Shown here one piece after another: positions 19,241 to 27,705 of a DNA stretch of 64,000 bases (the first letter of the stretch is position 1; the number at the start of each line of letters is the position of its first letter). Both the position numbers and the translations under genes were made by a program. This stretch comes from Pseudomonas viridiflava (GTDB lineage Bacteria; Pseudomonadota; Gammaproteobacteria; Pseudomonadales; Pseudomonadaceae). Location of the stretch: assembly GCF_900580865.1 (NCBI RefSeq), contig NZ_UTBZ01000219.1:62001-126000 (forward strand). The letters are read 5' to 3'. The notes beneath the pieces are model-generated. The model did not search any database. It saw only the letters and a program-made list of their open reading frames with translations, and was not told where the DNA came from.

Positions 19241-20644
19241 GGCCGTTGGTGTCGCCGCAGGAAACCCGAGCCGGAACACGGTCATCGCCCCCGGCAAGCT
19301 CTTAACCTCCGCCACACCCTGATGCAGGCTCATGATCGAGCGCACGATCGCCAGGCCCAATCCAGTGCTGCCCTGCGAGCGTGAGCGGCTGCTGTCGACG
19401 CGGTAGAAGCGGTCAAACAGATACGGCAAATGTTGCGCTTCAATTCCGGCGCCGGGGTTGCTGACCAGCAGCGACGCCTGCGCTGCACTCTGCTCGATCA
19501 GCAACGTTACGGTTTTCCCGGCAGGGCAGTGGCGCAGCGCATTCGACAACAGATTGGAAATCGCCCGTTGAATCATCAGCCGATCCCCCAGAACCGATGC
19601 GCTGCCGAGCACATTCAAATGAATTTGCTTGTCCTGCGCCGACAGCGAAAACATCTCCGCCACCTTCGCCACTTCAACCTCCAGCGCCACCGCTTCAAAC
19701 GGCGCCAGCGCCGACGGATGACTGACCTGCGCCAGAAACAACATGTCCGAGACAATCCGCGCCACCCGCTCCAACTCCTCGGTGCATGACACCAGCACGT
19801 CCTTGTATTCCTCGGTCGTGCGCTCGCGGGACAAGGTCACCTGCGCCTTGCCCATCAGGTTGTTGATCGGCGTGCGCAGCTCATGCGCCAAGTCGTCGGA
19901 GAATTGCGACAACTGCTGCACCCCGGCATCCAGCCGATGCAGCATGAAGTTGATGCCCTGCGCCAGTTCACTCAACTCCTGCGGCATGTTCACCGCGGAC
20001 AACCGATGCTCCAGGTCCTGGGTCGAAACCATCGCCGCCACTTTGCGAAACTCCCGCAGCGGCGCCAGCCCACGCTGCACCGCGCCCCAGGCAGTCAGGC
20101 CGATGAACACCAGCAACAGCGGCAAGGCAATCAGCGTCGAACGCAGATAGGCGCTGAGCAAGGCTTGATCGTGGGCGTTGTCCACCGACAACAGCACCGG
20201 CACGCTGCTGCCGTCCTTGAGGCGAATCAACTTGGAAACGGTGAGGAATTTCGCCCCTTCGGCGTCGCTGCTGTCGGAGTAAGCCAGTTGCTCGGTGGTC
20301 GCGCGCACTGCCTTCAATTCAACCCGTGGATCGCTCAAGCCGCTGCCGGATTTGAGCAGCGGCGTACGCAAATTCAAGCGGTCGTAGATCGTCAACGTGA
20401 GGTTGTCATGGCCCATGACCTGATCGAGCAGAATGTGCGGTTTGCCGGTGATTTCATTGGCGTCGACGTACAGCGACAGGCTGTGCTCCACCTGCGCCAT
20501 CTTTTTTTCCAGACTGTCTCTGGCAAGCGAATTCAGCTCATGGGTCAACGCGAAATAGGCAAGGATCGCCAGAAACACCACCAACAACGCGCCCAGAATA
20601 CTCACTGTCAAACCCAAACGCATCGACAGGCTGGTAGGCTTCAT
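19211..20644 (-). CDS. Heavy-metal sensor histidine kinase (CzcS/CopS-like)
   Basis: Inner-membrane sensor kinase, 477 residues. First helix about 13-35, a periplasmic domain to about residue 165, second helix to about 190, HAMP, dimerisation domain with the phospho-accepting His in DDLAHELRTPINNL, N-box region SNLLSNALRHCP, and G-boxes GAGIEAQ and GSTGLGLAIVRSI. ATG 20644 overlaps the response-regulator stop as ATGA; the frame upstream only mirrors the regulator gene. The metal ion is not evident. The last eight residues (SLAGKLPQ) come from a REP sequence. Confidence 0.9.
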   Translation of the reverse strand: MKPTSLSMRLGLTVSILGALLVVFLAILAYFALTHELNSLARDSLEKKMAQVEHSLSLYVDANEITGKPHILLDQVMGHDNLTLTIYDRLNLRTPLLKSGSGLSDPRVELKAVRATTEQLAYSDSSDAEGAKFLTVSKLIRLKDGSSVPVLLSVDNAHDQALLSAYLRSTLIALPLLLVFIGLTAWGAVQRGLAPLREFRKVAAMVSTQDLEHRLSAVNMPQELSELAQGINFMLHRLDAGVQQLSQFSDDLAHELRTPINNLMGKAQVTLSRERTTEEYKDVLVSCTEELERVARIVSDMLFLAQVSHPSALAPFEAVALEVEVAKVAEMFSLSAQDKQIHLNVLGSASVLGDRLMIQRAISNLLSNALRHCPAGKTVTLLIEQSAAQASLLVSNPGAGIEAQHLPYLFDRFYRVDSSRSRSQGSTGLGLAIVRSIMSLHQGVAEVKSLPGAMTVFRLGFPAATPTAPSLAGKLPQ

Positions 20645-21315
20645 TCCCGTGCCTCCAGCACATAGCCGACACCGCGCAGGGTGTGGATCAACTTGCTGTC
20701 GAAAGGGTCGTCGATCTTCGCCCGCAAGCGGCGGATCGACACCTCGACCACGTTGGTGTCGCAATCGAAATTCATGTCCCACACCAGCGAGATGATTTGT
20801 GTGCGCGTCAGCACTTCGCCGGACTGGCGCATCAGCAGGTGCAGCAGGGCGAACTCCTTGGTGGTCAGGTCGATACGCTGCGCGCCACGAAACGCTCGGT
20901 GGCGGCCCGGATCAAGCTCCAGATCAGCGACCTTCAACACCTGCGGCACCGGGATGTTTTCGCTGCGGCGCATCAACGTGCGCACCCGCGCCAGCAATTC
21001 GGGAAACTCGAACGGCTTGACCAGATAGTCGTCGGCGCCCAGATCGAGGCCACGAATCTTGTCGGCCAGACGCCCGCGCGCGGTGAGCATCATCACCCGC
21101 GTGGAGTGTGTGCGCCGCAGTTGTTCCAGCACGCCCCAGCCGTCGAGCTCTGGCAGGTTCACGTCGAGAATAATCAGGTCATACGCTTGTTGTTGCGCCA
21201 GATGCAGGCCATCGGCACCGGTGGCGGCGTGGTCAACGACATAACCACTTTCGGTCAAACCCTGATGCAAGTATTCGGCAGCTTTAAGCTCGTCCTCGAC
21301 GACAAGGATTCGCAT
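20641..21315 (-). CDS. OmpR-type heavy-metal response regulator (CzcR/CopR-like)
   Basis: DNA-binding response regulator of 224 residues: receiver domain with phospho-Asp in LIILDVNLPELDGWG (about residue 51), acidic pocket VVEDE, Lys in DDYLVKPFEFPELLAR, and a winged-helix output domain (EFALLHLLMRQSGEVLTRTQI, NVVEVSIRRLRAKID). Coupled to the sensor kinase by a 4-base overlap and divergent from the czcCBA-type operon, so that operon is its probable target. Confidence 0.92.
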   Translation of the reverse strand: MRILVVEDELKAAEYLHQGLTESGYVVDHAATGADGLHLAQQQAYDLIILDVNLPELDGWGVLEQLRRTHSTRVMMLTARGRLADKIRGLDLGADDYLVKPFEFPELLARVRTLMRRSENIPVPQVLKVADLELDPGRHRAFRGAQRIDLTTKEFALLHLLMRQSGEVLTRTQIISLVWDMNFDCDTNVVEVSIRRLRAKIDDPFDSKLIHTLRGVGYVLEARE

Positions 21316-21358
21316 GATCTTTCACCACTTTTATTTAATGGGTATTTAATTACAAAAG

Positions 21359-21536
21359 GCCCTCACCCTAGCCCTCTCCCGGAGGGAGAGGGGACTGAAT
21401 GCGGGATATTTCAGAACTACGCCGACGTGAAGCAAATTTACTGAATCCATAATCGACTTGATGTAACAGGTCGATATATAACGCGAGACACTTCGGTCGG
21501 CTCCCTCTCCCTCTGGGAGAGGGCTGGGGTGAGGGG
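21359..21536. repeat. CTCACCC-type inverted repeat, single unit
   Basis: A compact 178-base member with both ends: GCCCTCACCCTAGCCCTCTC on the left and GAGAGGGCTGGGGTGAGGGG on the right, with the central TGAATCCATAATCGAC and CAGGTCGAT motifs. Useful as the reference unit of the family here. It lies between the divergent regulator and efflux genes. Confidence 0.8.
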
Positions 21537-21853
21537 GATGTCCGCAACGATAAAGGTTGTAGCGGCTACAGGGTCAACCACCAAGCGCTTTAAAACGGTG
21601 CTCTGCGACAGCCGGTCGCAGCAAAAGCCACAAAATTCCCATGAGTTTGATTCCGGCAAGTGCAATTCAGCAGATAACTACCGTGTTTTTGTTTCTATGT
21701 ATTTCGATAACGCCATTTGCACTTCGCATCCTAGAACAAAACAACTTCCGCAAACCGTGGATAACAGATTTGTAATGTTCCAGTCACCTTGTCGATAAGT
21801 TCAAAACCCTACCGTGGCGGCATCCGAGATTCTTGAATAAAGGAAGACTTCCA

Positions 21854-23101
21854 TTGCCCGGTTTAATAGAACTGACGGCGCGATCACGCCTGAAAAAAAC
21901 CGTCAGCGGCATGCTCTTGTTGGCCAGTGCGAGCCTAGCGAGTGCCTCCACCCTGACCCTGGATCAAGCCCTGCAAAGTGCTTTCGCTGGCAACCCGGAG
22001 CTGGCCGCTGCGCAGTGGGAAATCGACATCGCCCAGGGTGACCGCCAACAGGCCGGTCTGATCCCCAACCCCGAAGTGTCGTGGGAGGCCGAAGACACTC
22101 GCCGCGACTCGCGCACAACCACGGTGATGCTCAGTCAGCCGATCGAACTGGGCGGCAAACGCGGTGCACGCATCGACGTCGCCAGCCGTGCGCAGGACGC
22201 TGCCGGCATCGAACTGGAGCGCAAACGCAATGCCTTGCGTGCTGACGTGATTCAGGCATTCAACAGTGCGCAAACCGCGCAGCAACGCCTGCAGCTGTCT
22301 CGCCAGTCGCTGCAATTGGCCGAGCACGGTTTACGCGTGGCGCAAGGACGGATCGAAGCGGGTAAATCGTCGCCGGTCGAAGGCACGCGGGCGCAAGTGC
22401 AGCTCTCAGAAGTGCGCCTTGAATTGAGCCGCGCCGAGCGCGATCAGGCCAACGCGTACCAACAATTGGCGCAGGTCATGGGCGCGCCGTTGCCGATGTC
22501 GACCAGGGTGCAGGCGCCCACACAAAGCATGCCGGCCGTACCACCACCGACAAGATTGCTCGAGCGTCTGAACGAGACCGCCGAACTGCGTCTGGCCAAG
22601 TTGCAGATCGATCAGCGTGAAGCATCGTTGGGCCTGGAAAAGTCCCAGCGCATTCCCGATCTCACCGTGAGCATCGGCAGCCAATACAGCGAAACCGAGC
22701 GCGAGCGGGTCAACGTGGTCGGGCTGTCGATGCCGATTCCACTGTTCAACCGCAATCAGGGCAACGTCCTCGCCGCCGCCCGCCGAACCGATCAGGCGCG
22801 GGATCTGCGCAACGCCACCGAGCTGCGATTGCGCACGGAAATCCAGACCAGCCTTGAGCAATGGCAGACCGCCAACGGCGAGGTCACTGCGTTCAACCAG
22901 ACCATCCTGCCCGCCGCGCAAAGTGCAGTCGACAGCGCCACGCGCGGATTCGAAATGGGCAAGTTCGGCTTCCTCGATGTGCTCGATGCACAACGCACGT
23001 TGATCAGCGCTCGCAGCCAGTACATCCAGGCCGTCAGTGAAGCGACCGACGCCCGCGTACGCATAGAACGGATTTTTGGCGACCTCAGCGTCAGCCGTTG
23101 A
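21854..23101 (+). CDS. czcC: Heavy-metal efflux outer-membrane channel (CzcC-like)
   Basis: TolC-family channel of the RND metal pump, 415 residues. A signal peptide (KKTVSGMLLLASASLASAS) precedes LTLDQALQSAFAGNPELAAA, typical of CzcC. Two long helical repeats follow, with IPDLTVSIGSQYS in between. No ATG fits: the frame opens with TTG at 21833, but TTG at 21854 has AGGAAG (21841-21846) at 7-base spacing, so I prefer it. First gene of czcCBA; about 310 bases upstream (after the repeat) must hold its promoter and regulator site, but I could not identify a convincing box. Confidence 0.87.
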   Translation: MPGLIELTARSRLKKTVSGMLLLASASLASASTLTLDQALQSAFAGNPELAAAQWEIDIAQGDRQQAGLIPNPEVSWEAEDTRRDSRTTTVMLSQPIELGGKRGARIDVASRAQDAAGIELERKRNALRADVIQAFNSAQTAQQRLQLSRQSLQLAEHGLRVAQGRIEAGKSSPVEGTRAQVQLSEVRLELSRAERDQANAYQQLAQVMGAPLPMSTRVQAPTQSMPAVPPPTRLLERLNETAELRLAKLQIDQREASLGLEKSQRIPDLTVSIGSQYSETERERVNVVGLSMPIPLFNRNQGNVLAAARRTDQARDLRNATELRLRTEIQTSLEQWQTANGEVTAFNQTILPAAQSAVDSATRGFEMGKFGFLDVLDAQRTLISARSQYIQAVSEATDARVRIERIFGDLSVSR

Positions 23102-23150
23102 ATTTCACCTTTCACATCACTGCGCGCAGGTATGACGCAGAGGAGTTTCC

Positions 23151-24338
23151 ATGGATAAAAAATTGATGATTGTCGCGGTGGCGACGTTGGCGCTGGGCAT
23201 TGGTATCGGCTCGCAGTGGGCAGGAAACTCAAGCATCGACGCGCATGCCGACGAGGCCACTGAACACGCCGAGCACGCTGAAGAAGGTGCAGCGGCTGAC
23301 CATGCCGAAGAAGGACATATCGAATTGAGCACCGAGCAGATCACCGCTGCCGGTATTCAACTCGCCGAAGCAAAGGCACAAAAAATCAGCCGCGGCCTGC
23401 CATTCCCCGGCGAAGTGCGCTTCGACGAAGACCGCACCGCCCACGTCGTGCCGCGCGTGCCGGGCGTGGTCGAGTCGGTGGCAGTCAACCTCGGGCAAAC
23501 CGTGAAGAAGGGCCAGTTGCTGGCGGTGATCGCCAGTCAGCAGATCTCCGATCAGCGCAGCGAACAGGCCGCCGCGCAACGCCGTTTGGCGTTGGCGGGC
23601 ACCACTTATGAGCGAGAGAAAAAACTCTGGCAGGACAAGATCTCCGCCGAGCAGGATTTCCTTCAGGCGCGCCAGGCTCTGCAAGAGGCTGAAATTGCCC
23701 TGAGCAATGCGCAGCAGAAGATCAGCGTGCTCAGCGACAGCGTGGTCGCCACCGGCGGCAATCGCTATGAATTGCGCGCGCCGTTCGATGGCGTGGTGGT
23801 AGAAAAACACCTGACGCCGGGCGAGGTGGTCGATGAAAGCACAGCGGCGTTCACGCTCTCGGATCTGTCGCGAGTGTGGGTGACGTTCGGCGTTTCACCG
23901 AAGGATCTGAACAAGGTTCAAGCAGGCAAAGCGGTCACCGTCAGCGCCCCGGAATTGAACGCGGAAGTCGTCGGCAGCGTGGCTTACGTCGGCAGCTTGC
24001 TCGGCGAACAAACCCGCACCGCGACCGTCCGCGTCACCCTGGAAAACCCGCAAGGCTCGTGGCGTCCCGGTCTGTTCGTCACCGCGCTGGTCGCTACCGA
24101 CAGCCGCGAAGCGCAAGTCGCCGTACCGGAAACCGCGATCCAGACCGTCGAGGACAAGCCCACGGTATTCGTGCGCACCGACGACGGTTTCGAAGCGCGC
24201 ACGGTGGAGTTGGGCACTCGCGCAGCCGGCCATGTGGAAATCACCCAAGGCCTGGAACCGGGCGCGCAAGTCGCCAGCGCTGGCAGCTTCGTCCTCAAGT
24301 CGGAACTGGGCAAAGCCTCAGCCGAGCACAGCCACTGA
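23151..24338 (+). CDS. czcB: Heavy-metal efflux membrane fusion protein (CzcB-like)
   Basis: Periplasmic adaptor of the pump, 395 residues. N-terminal anchor or signal (LMIVAVATLALGIGIGSQWA), then a His/Glu-rich segment (HADEATEHAEHAEEG...DHAEEGHIE, about residues 27-55) that may bind metal. Lipoyl halves (VPRVPGVVESVAVNLGQTVKKGQLLAVI and YELRAPFDGVVVEKHLTPGE) flank a coiled coil at about 125-195. AGAGGAG precedes the ATG. It is 49 bases after czcC and 14 bases before czcA. Confidence 0.92.
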   Translation: MDKKLMIVAVATLALGIGIGSQWAGNSSIDAHADEATEHAEHAEEGAAADHAEEGHIELSTEQITAAGIQLAEAKAQKISRGLPFPGEVRFDEDRTAHVVPRVPGVVESVAVNLGQTVKKGQLLAVIASQQISDQRSEQAAAQRRLALAGTTYEREKKLWQDKISAEQDFLQARQALQEAEIALSNAQQKISVLSDSVVATGGNRYELRAPFDGVVVEKHLTPGEVVDESTAAFTLSDLSRVWVTFGVSPKDLNKVQAGKAVTVSAPELNAEVVGSVAYVGSLLGEQTRTATVRVTLENPQGSWRPGLFVTALVATDSREAQVAVPETAIQTVEDKPTVFVRTDDGFEARTVELGTRAAGHVEITQGLEPGAQVASAGSFVLKSELGKASAEHSH

Positions 24339-24352
24339 TCCGGAAGAATCCC

Positions 24353-27300
24353 ATGTTCGAACGCCTGATCCAGTTTGCCATCGAGCAGCGCATCATCGTG
24401 CTGCTCGCCGTTCTGCTCATGGCCGGCCTCGGCATCGCCAGTTATCAGAAACTGCCGATCGACGCCGTGCCCGACATCACCAACGTCCAGGTGCAGATCA
24501 ACACCGGCGCCGCCGGGTTCTCGCCGCTGGAAACCGAGCAGCGCATCACCTTTCCGATTGAAACCGCCATGGCCGGTCTGCCGGCGCTGGAGCAGACCCG
24601 TTCGCTGTCGCGCTCGGGGCTGTCGCAGGTCACGGTGATCTTCAAGGACGGCACTGACCTGTTCTTCGCCCGCCAATTGGTCAACGAGCGTCTGCAGATC
24701 GCCAAGGAGCAATTGCCCGAAGGTGCGGAAGCGGTCATGGGGCCGATTTCCACCGGCCTCGGCGAGATCTTCCTGTGGACCGTGGAAGCCAAGGAGGGCG
24801 CACTGAAGGACGACGGAACCGCTTATACGCCGACCGATCTTCGGGTGATTCAGGACTGGATCATCAAGCCGCAATTGCGCAACGTGCCGGGCGTGGCCGA
24901 GATCAACACCATCGGTGGTTTCGCCAAGGAATACCAGATTGCGCCGGACCCGAAACGCTTGGCCGCGTACAAGCTGACCCTCACCGATCTGGTCACCGCG
25001 CTGGAGCGCAACAACGCCAACGTCGGCGCCGGTTACATCGAGCGCAGCGGCGAGCAATTGCTGATCCGCGCGCCGGGGCAAGTGGCGAGCACCGAGGACA
25101 TCGCCAATATCGTCATGGCCAATGTCGACGGCACACCGATCCGGGTGAAGAACGTCGCCACCGTGGAAATCGGCCGTGAACTGCGCAGCGGCGCGGCCAC
25201 GGAAAACGGGCGGGAAGTGGTGCTCGGCACGGTGTTCATGTTGATCGGCGAGAACAGCCGCACGGTCTCGCAAGCGGTCGCCAGCAAACTCGAACAGATC
25301 AACAGATCCCTGCCGCAAGGCGTGATTGCGGTGCCGGTGTACGACCGCACGCACCTGGTCGACAAAGCCATCGCCACGGTGAAAAAGAACCTGATCGAAG
25401 GCGCGATTCTGGTGATCGCGATTCTGTTCCTGTTCCTCGGCAACATTCGCGCGGCGCTGATTACCGCGATGGTGATTCCGCTGTCGATGCTGTTCACCTT
25501 TACCGGGATGTTCAGCAACAAGGTCAGCGCCAACCTGATGAGCCTCGGCGCGCTGGACTTCGGCATTATCGTAGACGGCGCGGTGGTGATCGTTGAAAAC
25601 ACCCTGCGTCGACTGGCCCATGCGCAGCAGCATCACGGACGATTGTTGACCCGTGCCGAGCGTTTCAAGGAAGTGTTTGCGGCGGCGAAAGAGGCGCGAC
25701 GACCGCTGATTTTCGGCCAGTTGATCATCATGGTCGTGTACCTGCCGATCTTCGCGTTGAGCGGCGTCGAAGGGAAAATGTTCCACCCGATGGCGTTCAC
25801 CGTGGTGATTGCTTTGCTTGGCGCGATGTTGCTTTCCGTGACCTTTGTGCCGGCGGCAATTGCGTTGTTCGTCACGGGCAAGGTCAAGGAAGAAGAGGGC
25901 GCGCCGATGCGCGGCGCGCGTCGTGTTTATGCGCCGGCGCTGGCGTGGGTGATGAGTCATCGTGCTGTCGCGGTGGGCGCTGCTTTGGGCGTGATCGTGC
26001 TCAGCGGTGTGCTCACCAGTCGTATGGGCAGCGAGTTTGTGCCGAGCCTCAGCGAAGGGGATTTTGCTTTGCAAGCGTTGCGCGTACCGGGCACCAGCCT
26101 GACGCAATCGGTGGATATGCAGCAGCGGTTGGAGACATTGATTCTGGCTAAGGTGCCGGAAGTCGAGCGCGTCTTTGCCCGCACCGGCACCGCTGAAATC
26201 GCCTCCGACCCGATGCCGCCGAATATCTCTGACAGCTACGTGATGCTCAAACCCAAGGACCAGTGGCCGGACCCGGGCAAGTCTCGCGAAACCTTGATGG
26301 TTGAACTGCAAGCTGCAGCCGCGACGTTGCCGGGCAGCAACTATGAACTGTCGCAGCCGATCCAGTTGCGTTTTAACGAGCTGATCTCTGGTGTGCGCAG
26401 TGACGTTGCAGTGAAGGTGTTCGGTGATGATATGGACGTGCTCAATGCCACGGCTGCGAAGATTGCGGCGGCGATGCAGAAGGTAACCGGTGCGTCTGAG
26501 GTCAAGGTCGAGCAAACCACCGGATTGCCGGTGCTGACCATCAATATTGATCGCGATAAAGCGGCGCGTTATGGGCTCAACGTCGGGGATGTGCAGGACA
26601 CCATTGCGGTCGCGGTGGGCGGGCGTCAGGCCGGGACGTTGTATGAGGGCGACCGGCGTTTCGACATGGTCGTGCGCTTGTCCGATGCCATGCGCAAGGA
26701 CATCGACGGCTTGTCGGCGCTTCTGATTCCGGTGCCCGCCGTGAATGGCACGGCCAATCGGATCGGCTTCATCGCTCTGCAAGACGTCGCCAGCCTCGAC
26801 CTGGTCCTCGGGCCGAATCAGGTCAGCCGCGAGAACGGCAAACGTCTGGTGATCGTCAGCGCCAACGTGCGCGGGCGTGATATCGGCTCGTTTGTCAGCG
26901 AGGCCGGTGAGGTGATCGAACGTGACGTGCAGGTCCCGGCCGGTTACTGGACCAGTTGGGGCGGACAGTTCGAGCAACTGCAATCGGCGGCCAAACGCTT
27001 GCAGATTGTGGTGCCGGTGGCGCTGCTGTTGGTGTTCGGCTTGTTGTTCATGATGTTCAATAATCTCAAGGATGGCTTGCTGGTGTTTACCGGGATTCCG
27101 TTTGCTTTGACCGGCGGGGTCATGGCGTTGTGGTTGCGGGATATTCCGCTGTCGATTTCTGCGGGCGTCGGGTTTATCGCGTTGTCCGGGGTGGCGGTGT
27201 TGAACGGGTTGGTGATGATTGCGTTTATTCGTAATTTGCGCGAGGAGGGGCGGTCGCTGTCCGACGCTATCAACGAAGGTGCGCTGACGCGTTTGCGGCC

Positions 27301-27505
27301 GGTGCTGATGACAGCGCTGGTGGCGTCGCTGGGCTTTATTCCGATGGCCCTGGCTACCGGCACCGGGGCGGAAGTGCAGCGGCCGCTCGCTACCGTGGTG
27401 ATCGGCGGAATCCTGTCTTCCACGATCCTCACGCTGCTGATCTTGCCGGCGCTCTATCAACTCGCCCATCGCCGGGATGAGGACACCGCACTCATGAATA
27501 AGTGA
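24353..27505 (+). CDS. czcA: Heavy-metal RND efflux pump (CzcA-like)
   Basis: Inner-membrane proton-driven metal exporter, 1,050 residues, full length for the family. Helix 4 carries DFGIIVDGAVVIVEN, with the Asp/Asp/Glu residues of divalent-cation HME pumps (Co/Zn/Cd/Ni type) rather than the Cu/Ag (CusA) pattern. FLFLGNIRAALITAMVIPLS and GVAVLNGLVMIAFIRNLR are also family hallmarks. The ATG at 24353 has GGAAGA upstream and gives the normal N-terminus MFERLIQFAIEQR; the frame is open upstream only because it overlaps czcB out of frame. Confidence 0.93.
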   Translation: MFERLIQFAIEQRIIVLLAVLLMAGLGIASYQKLPIDAVPDITNVQVQINTGAAGFSPLETEQRITFPIETAMAGLPALEQTRSLSRSGLSQVTVIFKDGTDLFFARQLVNERLQIAKEQLPEGAEAVMGPISTGLGEIFLWTVEAKEGALKDDGTAYTPTDLRVIQDWIIKPQLRNVPGVAEINTIGGFAKEYQIAPDPKRLAAYKLTLTDLVTALERNNANVGAGYIERSGEQLLIRAPGQVASTEDIANIVMANVDGTPIRVKNVATVEIGRELRSGAATENGREVVLGTVFMLIGENSRTVSQAVASKLEQINRSLPQGVIAVPVYDRTHLVDKAIATVKKNLIEGAILVIAILFLFLGNIRAALITAMVIPLSMLFTFTGMFSNKVSANLMSLGALDFGIIVDGAVVIVENTLRRLAHAQQHHGRLLTRAERFKEVFAAAKEARRPLIFGQLIIMVVYLPIFALSGVEGKMFHPMAFTVVIALLGAMLLSVTFVPAAIALFVTGKVKEEEGAPMRGARRVYAPALAWVMSHRAVAVGAALGVIVLSGVLTSRMGSEFVPSLSEGDFALQALRVPGTSLTQSVDMQQRLETLILAKVPEVERVFARTGTAEIASDPMPPNISDSYVMLKPKDQWPDPGKSRETLMVELQAAAATLPGSNYELSQPIQLRFNELISGVRSDVAVKVFGDDMDVLNATAAKIAAAMQKVTGASEVKVEQTTGLPVLTINIDRDKAARYGLNVGDVQDTIAVAVGGRQAGTLYEGDRRFDMVVRLSDAMRKDIDGLSALLIPVPAVNGTANRIGFIALQDVASLDLVLGPNQVSRENGKRLVIVSANVRGRDIGSFVSEAGEVIERDVQVPAGYWTSWGGQFEQLQSAAKRLQIVVPVALLLVFGLLFMMFNNLKDGLLVFTGIPFALTGGVMALWLRDIPLSISAGVGFIALSGVAVLNGLVMIAFIRNLREEGRSLSDAINEGALTRLRPVLMTALVASLGFIPMALATGTGAEVQRPLATVVIGGILSSTILTLLILPALYQLAHRRDEDTALMNK

Positions 27506-27510
27506 TCGCC

Positions 27511-27540
27511 CCTGTGGAAGCTAGTCTGCTAGCGATGGCG
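27511..27540. repeat. Degenerate single REP
   Basis: CCCCTGTGGAAGCTAGTCTGCTAGCG resembles one REP arm with several substitutions that keep its small internal palindrome (GCTAGTCTGCTAGC). The 200-base gap from czcA to the next gene otherwise shows nothing recognisable. Confidence 0.45.
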
Positions 27541-27705
27541 TCCTACAGCCAAGGCCAGAATCGGGACGGGCGCTGAACCCTGAATATGCCGCAGCACTGG
27601 AAACGATGGCGACAAATGGCTGGAGGCACCTGTTAGTTCTTACAGTATCTGGCCAGGGAAAACAGGTGCAGTCTTGGTCCACTGATGCCAAGGACTCGCG
27701 TCACC

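Noticed and set aside
23876..24352. N-terminal extension of czcA
   Set aside because: Overlaps czcB in another frame; the normal CzcA N-terminus starts at ATG 24353.
23984..27469. 1,161-codon open frame on the minus strand opposite czcA
   Set aside because: It mirrors czcA codon by codon, has no ribosome site and a His/Arg/Gln-rich composition typical of antisense frames in GC-rich genes.
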